Program-made: the position numbers and the translations under genes
Shown here: one piece after another, positions 21,289 through 32,819 of the stretch
Numbering within the stretch: position 1 is the first letter of the stretch
Layout of the letters: each line of letters opens with the position of its first letter
Source: Coffea arabica
Lineage: Eukaryota; Streptophyta; Magnoliopsida; Gentianales; Rubiaceae
Length of the DNA: 64,000 nucleotides
Reading direction: 5' to 3'
NCBI RefSeq assembly: GCF_036785885.1
Contig: NC_092330.1
Location: 10,140,525 to 10,204,524 of the forward strand
The notes under the pieces: model-generated
Seen by the model: only the letters and a program-made list of their open reading frames with translations
What the model was told of the DNA's origin: nothing
Databases searched by the model: none

Positions 21289-22915
21289 CTGTGACTATTT
21301 AGTGTAGTATATTGTATTTCACATCATTTTCTTTATCCCATCCTTTTGCGATGTACATTATTCCCATTAAATAAATTATTGTTTTATTACCAAAAAAATC
21401 AAAATTAGCCTACATAAGAGAGTAATAATAGGAAAGAATCTGGAATTTGTATTCATAATTAACATCAGGTGTTCCTTAAATACTACCATCATACAGATAT
21501 TAGGAGGTAGTAGAAACATGCACGTAGGTTACAGGCACAACATATTTCTGGCATTTTAGAATTGATTAAAAAATTGCCTTTGCCTCTTTTATATTCTGCA
21601 CTATAGAATAATGTTTAAGTTTTTCTTGTACTTAATATTTAAGTCGATCCTAAATTTGGCTGCATTTACAATCAATTCAGCTTAGCTCACTTTAGAATCG
21701 GGCCTAAGCTTTAAGTTCAAACCAAGGTCAAACCATTTTCTTTATTAGGTTCAATCAAAATGTTGACCTAATTTTTATTTTGTAATTTCTAAAATTACCA
21801 ATTATACACTTTATAGTGGATTCATCAAGTCATAAAATAAGGAGAAACATCAATATTTGTTCCAAAATTTACACCAAAAAAGAGTACAAAATGCGAGTAA
21901 CTCAAAACCTTAAAAGAAAAATATCCAGAGTTAATGAAACATGTAAAAAAAAAAAAAAAAAATTCCAGAGATTGATAAAAATAAAGGACTCGTATATGTA
22001 GTATATGATGCTAAGTAAGCACATACGAAAACTAGATTAGGACATCAATGATTTAAATGCGGTGTTTATGCAAATCGGTAAATTAATTGTTCGAGGTACT
22101 TTAAAATGGACTAAAATAAATTAAACGACTTTACTTAGCTTTCAGTTGGAAACTAAATGAAAGTTTTGGTAGCATTGGAGATTTTCTGCTTGAATGCCTT
22201 CTCATTTTATAGAAATTAAATAAAAAAACACATTCCATAATTATTTTAAAAGTAACATAACACTTTTTTCTATGTCTTTGAATTGTTAACAACTTTGTTT
22301 TTATTTTTCTTTTGTCAAAAGAGGACTACAATTAATTGCTGAGAATGCCTTCGTCAAATAGTTAAAATTGAGATAGACTCTAATCTTCCCTACTAAAAAC
22401 AAAAAAACAAAAAACAAAAAAAAAACTATGATTAACTACACAAGTCACTCAACCACTAGGGTTCGTCCAGTGGCCAACTTTCAAATTCAAGATTTGAATT
22501 TTGAGTCTGACAATTAGGGATAGGAAGGATGCGGAAAAGGGTGAAAGGATGGAAAAAAAAAAAAAAACTACATAGGTCACTCAAATGTCAAAGTACCTAG
22601 TTTTGCATGTAAAAGGATGCCATAAATTGATATATTTGCATTTACTTCCTTGAATATCAAACACGAATTCCTTCCTTAAAATAATTTTAAAAAAAAAACT
22701 CTTCTCTCAAAATAAATCTTATAAAAAGCCCATTTAAACATTTGTATAGATTGGAAAGAGAAGGGGCGGGACTAATTTTGAAGCCACAATCTCAAATTAG
22801 GTTAAAACTTTAAATGACTTTTGTCACACTTTTTAATTTGCAATAGATTTTTATCACACACACTTGAATAGTGCTGCCTCCCCTACATCGTCCTTCAAAA
22901 TGTGACTTTACTACA
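21289..22915. other. AT-rich intergenic DNA
   Basis: Poly(A) runs and low-complexity stretches occur (21946-21961, 22400-22425, 22553-22566). No gene or element is recognised. Confidence 0.5.
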
Positions 22916-23637
22916 TAAAATCTCTATAAATTAATCACCTTTATCAAATGATAATTTTTTCAGTCTCAACTTGGGCTAATGAGCTAAATTAATAATTTGG
23001 ATAAATTAATACTAAGATAATAATGTTTTTTGAAAAACCTTATATAACCCTTTGATACCATTCATATCATAAATTAATAATTCACTAAAATACATATTAT
23101 ATTTTTCATAAAATATGAGTCTATTATTGATTTATGAACACCTTTTGGATGGAAAGCCGAAGTTTAACAATGACATGTGTAAGAAAACTTTGAACTTGTT
23201 TATTATAAGAAAACTTCCTTGTCATTTTTATATATAATAAAGTTAATTTGATTCACTATATGCATTTAATAAAATGGAAGTAGAGTTTATAATTTAGTAT
23301 TTCTAAATCTTTTTGACCTCTTGCTGATAGAAAAATGATATCAGTTATTGAAGACATTAATAGAATTAAATTATACTTGCAAATCAAGTACATATGGATT
23401 GGTTTATACTTCTTAGACTTTTAGCCTTCTTTTATTAATAGAATAATTCATATTCTTATAAAAAGTATTCATATTCTTATAAATTAAAATAAAGCTTTAG
23501 TTGCTAAAATGAGTATATTTCTTGAAATGCAAGTATACTCAATAAATTAATAAATTATTAATTTATAAATTAATTAATACTTCTTTAAATTAATAAAATT
23601 TATATGATACCAAAACTATTAATTTATAGAGATTTTA
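22916..23637. mobile_element. 722-bp MITE-like element with perfect 20-bp TIRs
   Basis: TAAAATCTCTATAAATTAAT at 22916-22935 is exactly inverted at 23618-23637. The similarity continues loosely inward. The interior is AT-rich with further AATTAATAAATT repeats and no coding potential. Similar TCTATAAATTAAT termini are frequent in plant genomes. No clear target duplication was seen, so the superfamily (MULE-like or other) is open. Confidence 0.68.
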
Positions 23638-23944
23638 GTGTACTTTAGATCCGACCGCCCCAGTTGGTCCAATTTACATGTAAAAATTGAGTTTGAGAGG
23701 TCATGGAGACGGAGAACGTCCAACTTTAACAAGCCAATATCACTTTCTAAGCAAATTTCCCAATCAAGGGGTTGTCTAAGAGAAAATTGGCAAGTTGTTT
23801 ATTGTTGTTTAACTAATATATTCCCATCCTAGCTCCCACATATTATGCGGCATTATATTTTATGTTTGGTGTTGGGGTTCTCAATCATTGTGGTCCCACC
23901 TCCCAGATCTGCCTTTGCCCATCATGCTCATCCATTTCATTTTA

Positions 23945-23990
23945 CTAGGAGAGGTTCACCGCGCGAATGCGCGGTGGATAAAAGCCCAGT
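23945..23990 (-). mobile_element. Probable Helitron 3' terminus
   Basis: Read on the minus strand there is a GC-rich hairpin, CACCGCGCATTCGCGCGGTG (stem 8 bp or more), then 12 bases ending in CTAG, then T. A hairpin 10-12 bp before CTRR and insertion next to T are the standard Helitron 3'-end features. The hairpin is conspicuous in AT-rich surroundings. The 5' end (TC, on the right) was not located and no Rep/helicase is encoded, so the element's extent is unknown. Confidence 0.5.
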
Positions 23991-26295
23991 TATACCCACT
24001 TATTTTGCAAATTATTATGTAGCAGGTGTAAATGAAAAGAAAATATTCAGAGTTGTATTCTTAGAAATTATATATAATTAGTTCAAAATTGTAAAAATAT
24101 GAAATTCCAGAGATGAAAATTATTATACAATACCTTTACAAAAGGCAAGAAAAACATGATTAGAACATACACAACTGGCCATTGATCCAATATACAAATT
24201 ATATTGTGCTCTCCTCAAAATTTACGAATGAAATCTCATTCTTAAAAAGCATCAACAGTAACATACTTGCATTAATTAACATAATTAAAAACTCTTTCTC
24301 AACATATCTTGTCTTTTGAGTTTTTTAGGAAAGCGACCTCACAATTTCTGCACAACTTTAATGCTAGAGAGGTTTTACAGCATTATGGGATAAAGCCAAT
24401 CAAAAGAACAATAAAATCCTCCAAAAAATATCAAGGATATACATCATAAAGAAACCTCATTTTTTCTTTTTCTTTTTCTTTTTTGGGTACATTGGAAGAG
24501 GTCATAATCTCTTAAATAGAAACAAAATGAGAATAAGCAACTGCTAACACATACGCTTCCAACAAATCTCGCATCTCTGCAGGGATGCCATCAAGAACTT
24601 GTAAACCCAATGGACCATAAATGCTGCACTTGGCCAATCAATTTGTATATTGATTGCATTCCCTCCAAATATGACTCAGCTAACAGCCCCAGCTCCTTTG
24701 CTTTAACTCTCATATCTGAATAAGAAGATTATGATCTGCTGAGTTCTGATACCTAAATTTTTGTCTAAAACTGCATGCAAGAAAAAGACCAATCAAATGG
24801 ATCTACATATACCGTGCAATAGTAAGGGGCATAGATGACTGGTAAAATCCTTCACATCATGCAAGTCAATCTCACAACTATCATTTGGAGTAGTCCCATG
24901 CTGTTTCAAAAGATGCAAGCTAAATTGCTAAATGAAAATAAGAGGTTTGCCATATGCAAAAAACTCGTCAATGGTTTCCAAACAAAATTTACTCTCAGTT
25001 TCAACGTTATGTACAACTAAAAACTAACTAAATTTAAGTGCAAACATCTGCTCCAAAATCTAACTTGACAACTTTTCGTATAGGAGAGCAAAAGAATCAA
25101 GAAGATTTCTCAATAAAGCAGGACAAAAGGAAGTTTCTAAAAATTTTCAACTTAACTTTGATGCTCTTAGACCAAGGACAACAAAAAATTAGAACAATCC
25201 ACTAAAATAAAATATAGAAGAAACTTTTCATGAAAGGGAGAGGAAGGAGAGAAAATATGAACGGCATTCAGAGGAGGAAGGGAGAAAAGAATATAGCAAC
25301 AGAAGAAAGAATGAAGTAGAAGGGGAGACAACATTGGAAAAAAAAAAAACTGTCTAGAGCAAGCTATAACCTTGTAAGCAACTAAAAAGCAAAGATAAGA
25401 TATGAAGTAATTTTCTTTTATACTGCACGCTGGCCAATATTTACAGCCTCAGAACCAGCTAGAATTTCTCAAATTCAAACAAGTCGGTATCTTATTATTT
25501 TCTTTATTAGTAAAAAGAAAACAAATAATATCATACTTTTCCATTCCAAACAAATTAATACAAGGTAGACCATAAAACTGCCAAGTAGTCTGAATTTTCA
25601 TTATAAACCATGCGGCCAATATCGAATAGTAAAGCTACAAGTCAAAACACAACTGCATAAGCAAATCCCATAATGAGCTTCAAGAGAAACAGGAAAAAAC
25701 TCACATGAGAAATTTACGAAGCACAGACAATTATCAGGTTGATACAATTTTGGAGAAAGTCAAGGAATGAAATTTGTGAAATCCTTGCTATCAATACATT
25801 TTTAAGGAATCCGATCAGACACATAATATTATGCAGTAATAATTAGCCTTTGAATTGCAGCAGCATTTTTAAGGGAAAACATGACTAACAAATTACCCTT
25901 TGAATTGCAGTAATAATTATAATAGTAATAACTACTCTATGCTCAATCGAAAATGCATTTTAAGCATCCAATCAAACTGTTAGTCCTCTTTTGCATCATT
26001 CATTTAGCAAAATATTTGATCTAAAAGCCTAGAGAATCAGCACAAACCACAAGGTGAGAAAACATATATATGTCTAGAAAAAATGAAGCAAGATTGATTG
26101 ATCTCTTTCAACTATTTCTTCCTTTAGATAATTGTTTGCCTTTTCTTCAACATCCACAGCTTCTAGAAGAATAAGCTACATTATTTAAAAAAACCCTCAA
26201 TATATGGCTATCAAAGACTATATTAGAATGATTGATAAATTCAGCATGGCAAATGATAGAACACGAGTATAATGCACATCAATTATGAGAAAAGA
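23991..26295. other. AT-rich non-coding DNA, possibly Helitron interior
   Basis: No supported coding sequence on either strand. Short A-rich and T-rich runs and one local duplication of a CCTTTGAATTGCAG motif (about 25850 and 25905) are visible. Confidence 0.45.
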
Positions 26296-26800
26296 TATCC
26301 ACCTCAAGAGTACTTCAAACTGAACCTCCCAGCTTCATATATGATTCAGATGCATAACAATTCATGTTGAGAAGGCAATAGTTTTAAAAAAAGGAATTAG
26401 TAAAATTAACAATTTCAACACCCACCAGACACTTCGTGAAAACCACTAAATAGCACAAAAATCAGAAATTTGAAATTCAAAGTTAAGGTAATCTAGAAAG
26501 ATGACCACAAAATAAAAAGAAAAGATGATAACCTGAAAAGCTACTCTTTTTCTCCTCCCTTTAGTATTTCCTTGTGATTTTCCTCAATCTATCAAATAGG
26601 CAGCAATCTAAGATTATGAGGAGCAGCAAAACTAAAGAAGCAAGCAAGAAATTAAAAACTTCAGAAATGAAAAGGAAGCAGAAACTTGAAGGTCCAATCT
26701 AGTGTAAAATTGGAAAAATGACATGGAAATAAATCAAAAAAAATTCACAACCTGAAAAGTTAAAATTTTTTCTCCTTTCAGTAGATATTCCTTCCATTTT
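26296..26800. repeat. Duplicated block, left half (units X, A and truncated B)
   Basis: 26296-26531 resembles 49240-49478 (shared CTCCCAG...GATGCATAAC and GAGAAGGCAATAG). 26532-26749 and the start of 26750-26800 resemble the repeated units at 49479-50110. All begin near ACCTGAAAAGTTAA. They share TTCCTCAATCTA, GCAGCAAAACTAAA and GGAAGCAGAAACTTGAAGG in order. The Ogre-like element lies between the two blocks. Confidence 0.72.
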
Positions 26801-28090
26801 TTCAAAATGTTTTCACATTTGTATACTATAACGTTGAGATACCAAGAACCATATATTACATACACTGAAAAAATGACTTCACCAATAATGACTAACCATA
26901 GAAAAAAGGGTTTTAAAGATCTGATTTGGTAAATTCACATACGAAATAAAAGCTCAAGTAAGATATTGTCAATAATATTAAAAAAACCCATAAAAGTATA
27001 AACTGACAATTATTAGATCAAACTTGGCTGTTTTGTCTTACAATTACTATGGGCAGAATAGACTGCTATTATAGGCAATGAACCACATCGTTCAATCGTC
27101 AGCTCTGCTTTACCCAACTTGCTCACACAAACACTTCTAGAACAAAGCCATGTAATTAAATGATAATGCTCAAAATGTAAAAACATTTGCTAAAAAATTG
27201 ATTTTCTAGTTTTTGAAACATTAATGAGGTGTTATCAAGATTAAAATGCAAAGAAGAAAAGTAAGTTTGTAAAATCTACCCATTAAATTGGTGAAACAAA
27301 TTGTGTAACCTAACCATACTATGATAATAACCAAAGTAATAGGCTCTTTGAAGAGCTAAGAGAGCCGGGAAAAAAAAGGAAGAACGGGCTAGAAAAGAAA
27401 TTGCCCCAGTACAACTCATCATTCAAGAGTAGAAAGGCAAAGAAAATTATAAGGCACAACTATTCAATATGTTATTTTTAACTTTCACAAGCAAATGTAC
27501 ATGTATCAACCCCCTGGGAGTTTCTATTCTAGCTTCGTAACCTTCAATTGTTGAGGAATACAATCTATCAAATAAACAAAAGAACGCAATTAGGAGATAA
27601 TCTAAATCCTATCAGCATATACATTTAAGAATCTAGGGAAGGGAAAAATTTCTCTTATTCAGGGGGAAAAACCCCGAAGAATACAAAATCAGTCTGTTTA
27701 CCACCATGTGTGCATTATCTTCAATGAATGTCGCAGTGGTAGTTATTAAGTGGTGATTTTTTTTTGCATTGATAGTAAAGAAATTGCACATGAGCCACTG
27801 TAAATAAATCATTCTTTTCCGTAGGGCCAATAATTACAATAAGAAAGCAAACTATGTACCAAAAGGTAAATACATCAATACATTGAAACTGCATATAAGC
27901 AAGCTAACAAATGAATTTCAAATCAAATATTAAATAATCTACAATAAATGAAAATTTCATACTAAAAAATTCAGAGACTACAAAATTACAAGGATCTCAT
28001 GGTAAAAGAAACATTAAGTAAACAACAGTACATCAAAAGACTAAACATACCTAATTAAGTAGAAAAAGGCTAAACATAGAACAAACTTAA
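26801..28090. other. AT-rich non-coding DNA before the retrotransposon
   Basis: No supported gene. The last bases (28091-28095) are the GTAGC target duplication. Confidence 0.5.
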
Positions 28091-28095
28091 GTAGC
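28091..28095. repeat. GTAGC target-site duplication, left side
   Basis: Identical to 48593-48597 on the far side of the LTR retrotransposon. Confidence 0.93.
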
Positions 28096-31000
28096 TGTAG
28101 ACACCAAATTTTTGTCAATTTTTAATGTTTTCCTAAATTTTTATCTATTTAATAAGTTATCTATTATTATTATTATTAATGTGTAATTTTCTCATTTTTG
28201 CAGGTTTATTTTAGAAAAGAAGAAAAAAAAACAACAACAAAACAAAAACAAACAAAAAAAAAGGGAGAAAAGTTAAAAGCAAAAAAAAATTCAAAAAAAA
28301 TCAAAAAAATCAAAAATCAAATCAAAATCAAATTATTACTAAACTTACACATTTTCATCATTTTCTCTACCAAAACCCCTATTAACCCATTCTACACTCA
28401 ACTCCCAGGGGCTTTTCTTTTCATTTGGCAGAAGCCATCATTTTGAAGGAAACCAAACCCATTTGACTCCCTCTTAGCCATGAGTTTTTGCTCTGCCAAC
28501 ACTCAACATTTGCAGAGGAAAAAACACGCACAAAAAGCTAATTTGGCGACCCATTTTTCCTCACTCGGCTCTCTCTGGAAAAAATCAGACAGGCCACAAA
28601 GAAAAAAATTCTCCACTCTTCCTCCCCCAAAAATACATCCCTCGGCCCTCTCTAGTTTCAGGAGACCAAAAAGACAAGCCACAAAAAGGAAAAAAAAGCA
28701 CTCCAATCCCTCTGGACTCACTGGGCAGAGGCAGAAAAAAAAGAAACGCACGAGAGAAGAGGAAGGGAAGCTCTCGGAATTTTGCAGCCTGACCCCTCAC
28801 TCTCCCTCTCTCGGACTTGGGCGGAGGAAACAAACAGAACAGAGAAAAAAAAATCTTCCCCAACTCCTCTCGGTTCCATCTCAACCTCACACACACCTAC
28901 ATTGAGGTATTTTTTTTTTGTTTTTGTCTAGCACATTAAATCAATGCTTCATTGTTTAGTTTTCTTTCATTTCTGCTGGCTGCCTCGTATTGTTGTTGTT
29001 GCATTGCTGAAAATTGGGAAATGGCATGAACTAGATGAAGGAAAAGGAAATGATGTCTGTGAATGCATATTAATTGTTTGAAAAAATGCCAAAAAGATTT
29101 TAGGGACTGTTTTGCCTTAATGTAGTCTTTTGTTATTGTTTTCTGGTTAGTTAAAATCATAGTTGTATTGTAGAGGTTATAAGGAGTATTGTAATATATT
29201 TTTTTATGATTTTTGGTGAAAGATTTGGGTGTTTTAAAAAATAAAAACTGGACTGTATTTTGACTTTTTGGCCACTTTCAGATCATCTTTTGTAAAAACT
29301 AACTCCGGAAATGGAACCTACGCGAAAAATCGAGTGAGGGGGTGTATTTTGGTGAAATTTTGTGATCAGAAAAATGGCCGGCGACCGGCGGTGGCGGCGC
29401 CGGCAGCCGCCATGTCAGCCATGGTTGGCGGTGGCGAGGAGCTTCAGCCGGCCAGCCAAGGAAAAGAAGAACCGGAAGGGTAGAAGAAGAAGGAAAAGAA
29501 AAAGAAGAAAAAGAAAAGAAAAGAAAGAAAAAAGGGGATTGGGCTAATGTTTATTTTTTCGGTTGGGCCAAGAGCTAGTTTTGTTAGGTTTTGGGGTTGG
29601 GCTTTGGTTTATGTTTCTTTTGGGTTTCGGTTGGGCTGGGAGGTTAGAGCCCATGTGTTTTTGGCTGGGTTTGAGTGATAAAAGACGGGCTGGCCTGTGT
29701 GTTTTGGCTTGGGTTTTCAGTTGGGCTTAGGTATGTTCGGCCCAAGTAAAATAAAAAGGGAGGCCCGATGCCCTTTTCTTGCCCAAATCAGAAACGAACT
29801 TGCACTTTAGCCCCTATTTTTTGGAGTAGTTTCATTGTGGCCCAGAATATTTTAATTTTATTTCATATAGGTCCTTATAGTAATTTCACTTTGGTCCCTA
29901 AAATTTATCTTTCATTTAATTTTGACCCCTGAACTTTGAAAAAATATAATTTTTGTCCCCAAAAGTTTTTCAATTTTTGCAATTCAGTCCCTAATGAATT
30001 TTGACTCTTTTTATTGTGATTGTTTCTTTTATTTAATAGCTAATTATGTCGCTTTTGAATATATTTAACTTGCAATTTTTAGATGTTCTTAAATTTCTTT
30101 GCGTTTGACATGTTAACGTGAATTTAGTGTTTTAACATTATTATTATTATTTTCAATTAAAGTGGTGCCATGATTCTTTTGTTCATTGTGAGTATAAATA
30201 GGACAATTTGACTCCATTTAGTCACCACTTCAAACGGGAGGTACCCCTATTTTTATTATTTCAATGTCAATTATGTGCTCTTATGTGCTCCTATGTGTTC
30301 CTATGTGTTTATATATTTTTATATGTTTTATTTATTGCATTTAAATGTTCATTTAAATTTTCTTATATTATATTTGTTTAGTTTATTTTTATAATGATTC
30401 AAGAGGTATTTAAATACCTCAAAAATGTAATAGATAGGATAATTAGATTTGTTTTATTATATTTTTCCCTTCTAGTTTGTAGTTAGGCACTCCCCGATGT
30501 AATAGATAGGTTGCGTGTTATGTGGCTTATGTGTTATGTGTTTTATCCGCTTTCCTTAGGATTTTCGCATCTAGATATTATGTTTACGTGTTATGTGCTA
30601 CGTGCTTTTATGTGTTTATTTGTTTTAATTTATGTTTTATTTGTTTCACTATGAATTGTTAATGCATGACGTCACCACACTAGTCCAACGCTAGTTGTGG
30701 TTTCTCCCTCCGCTTACTTGCTAGTCCAACGCTAGCAAGGATTTTTAGAAATGGGCTAGTCCAACGCTAGACCCTTTAGGTCATCTTGCGCTAGATTCAT
30801 CATTGTATGCTATTCACCACATTTTCATGCATATTTTCATTTTTAGGATCTTTTCTCATTTGCATGATATTCCCTATTTTATTATCCCCTACCCGTCTAT
30901 AGGTGCTAATCATGTCATTTAGAATTGCATCCCATTTAAGCTAGTTCATTTGCTTGTTCATGTTAGGATAATTATTTTTCAAACATGGGAAATGGGTGAT

Positions 31001-31712
31001 TATAACTTTCTAGTTTAAATACCCTATTAATCCATGTATAAGAAAATTATGTCACGAATTTTTTTGCCTCCCGTACCCTTCATGTTGCATCCCTTTTTCT
31101 TTGATCACTTATATATATGTATATAATTTAATTTCTTTTCTTTTATTTTCTTTTCTTTTTCATCATTTGCATCCTTGTGACACCTTCGAGGATTTATTTT
31201 GACCTTCGCAATTAATGCGATTGGTTCAATTAAACCCTTGAATGAACATGTTGTCCCTTGCGATATTTTTTAAATTTGCATTCATATAGAAAACATCCAA
31301 ATGTGATAAATTAAGGGTTAGATTAGGAAAATTTTGACTAAACCTCGCAACTAGCTTAGACTAGGTTGAAAGGGTGCCTTAGATTTGAGTTAATCGAATC
31401 TTTGCCTTCCCTTTCTTCAACCGTGACTCCCGAATCCATTTTCTCTTGTTTTCAAAGACCTGGAGTTGTCAAAAAGGGTTTTATTTTGTTTTACTTTATT
31501 TTTTGGGTGACTTGGTACACCAAAACTCCATACCAAGTGGCGACTCCTATTTTTTCTTAAAAACCCTTTTAGACTAAATTTTGGACCCAAATTGTCGCAT
31601 TCTTTTTAAGTCCCATTCTAGGTCCCTTTTAACTTGTTTAAAAATAAAATCATATCTTTTATAAACCTCACACTTTATTTTTCTTTTCCATCGCGAAAAA
31701 TGGGGCGCGACA
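28096..31712 (+). repeat. 5' LTR of the Ogre-like element
   Basis: 3617 bp, from TGTAGACACC to GGCGCGACA. It contains a TATA-like TATAAATA at 30193-30200. A GC-rich patch lies at 29370-29450, and three copies of CTAGTCCAACGCTAG at 30680, 30721 and 30756. It is nearly identical to 44976-48592. Confidence 0.95.
30193..30200 (+). promoter_or_regulatory. Putative TATA box in the 5' LTR
   Basis: TATAAATA, followed about 30 bases on by an ACTCCATTTAGTCACCACTTC stretch that could hold the start site. The same motif recurs at 47072-47079 in the 3' LTR. Inferred from sequence only. Confidence 0.5.
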
Positions 31713-31715
31713 ACT

Positions 31716-31734
31716 TGGCGACTCCACTGGGGAC
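31716..31734 (+). promoter_or_regulatory. Primer-binding site of the Ogre-like element
   Basis: TGGCGACTCCACTGGGGAC starts three bases after the 5' LTR. It begins with the TGG expected opposite a tRNA CCA end. Ogre elements are reported to use tRNA-Arg; I did not match the tRNA itself. Confidence 0.75.
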
Positions 31735-32819
31735 GCTAGAGAGTCCAAGCACTTGGTTTAGTCGTTTTTTCTCTTTTTAACCCTTATATTTATCATATTT
31801 GGATGTTTTAGGTTGCATGTTTCTTTTTTAGGATGTTTTGCATTTCACACTCGTAATCGTTCCTCGTCTTACGTGTATGTGATGAATGGCTTATTTATTC
31901 ATTTATTTATTTTTTCTCGTATCGCGCTTTGCATTTGGGTGGGGGAAAATATCACCGTAGAGCCTCCACACGTGTTTTAATTATAATCTCTCCCCTCAAA
32001 AGGAAGCACTTCATACGTGCATGCATTATTTTTACCCTATTTTTATTTTTCTCGTGGGCGCCATCCCACATCTCCTTGTAGGATTAGGATCGATTTCCTT
32101 AGGTAGGCGGATGGTGTGCTCTGCGCCCATAGCGATGCCTAAGGGATCACTCAAGCCACCGACCGAAGGTTTTGGGATTGATGACCCTTAACTTTTTGGT
32201 CTGAAGGCTTGGGAGCCTGAAACCTTATCGAGTCTAGATGCATTAGTAAGCCAAACCTCATGCATCCATATTAGAAATTACCTATGATAGAGTCAACCTA
32301 TCCAATTAGGAACACTAAGCACGAGGGGAGGGATTTCACCCCTCTTTCTGTGCTTTATTTACTCTTCATTCTTGTATCATTTATTGTCACAATGTGTTAT
32401 ATGTTACTTGTTGAACTAACCTCTTCTTGTTTTCCCTTTTTCTGCATACACAAACTTTAGAAATAAGAGTCCTAACATGGTACTCGTTTAAGATGAGACC
32501 GCCTCTTATATCAAGCATGTTTAAATTTTAGTCAATTGCATATGCATATGTATTGCACATCATTTTAGGCTTACCCCGGCATTTAAAGGGGGCACTTTTA
32601 GGTCACATTTCAATTATTTCATTGTATATTTAATATGCTTTAATAAATTGTCATCATGCATTAACCATAGAGGGAATGCCGCATAGGGAATCCCACGGTA
32701 GGAATAAGTCACCTTTTGTCTCGGATATGTAATCCAATGAGACTTGCATGTTTATGATTTTGTATGGCCTAAGGGGTAAAATCCCGAGGTAAGGTACTAA
32801 GAGTGAAATTCCTCCTCAG
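31735..32819 (+). other. Ogre-like untranslated leader
   Basis: About 1.1 kb between the primer-binding site and ORF1 without a significant frame. A leader of this length is usual for large Tat-lineage elements. Confidence 0.6.

Noticed and set aside
28480-28905. 141-residue lysine/serine-rich open frame in the 5' LTR
   Set aside because: The corresponding frame in the 3' LTR is broken by small indels, composition is low-complexity, and no domain is visible.
29268-29547. GC-rich frames with Ala/Gly/Lys runs in both LTRs
   Set aside because: They lie in LTR sequence and derive from GGC and GAA/AAG-rich stretches with no protein-like features.
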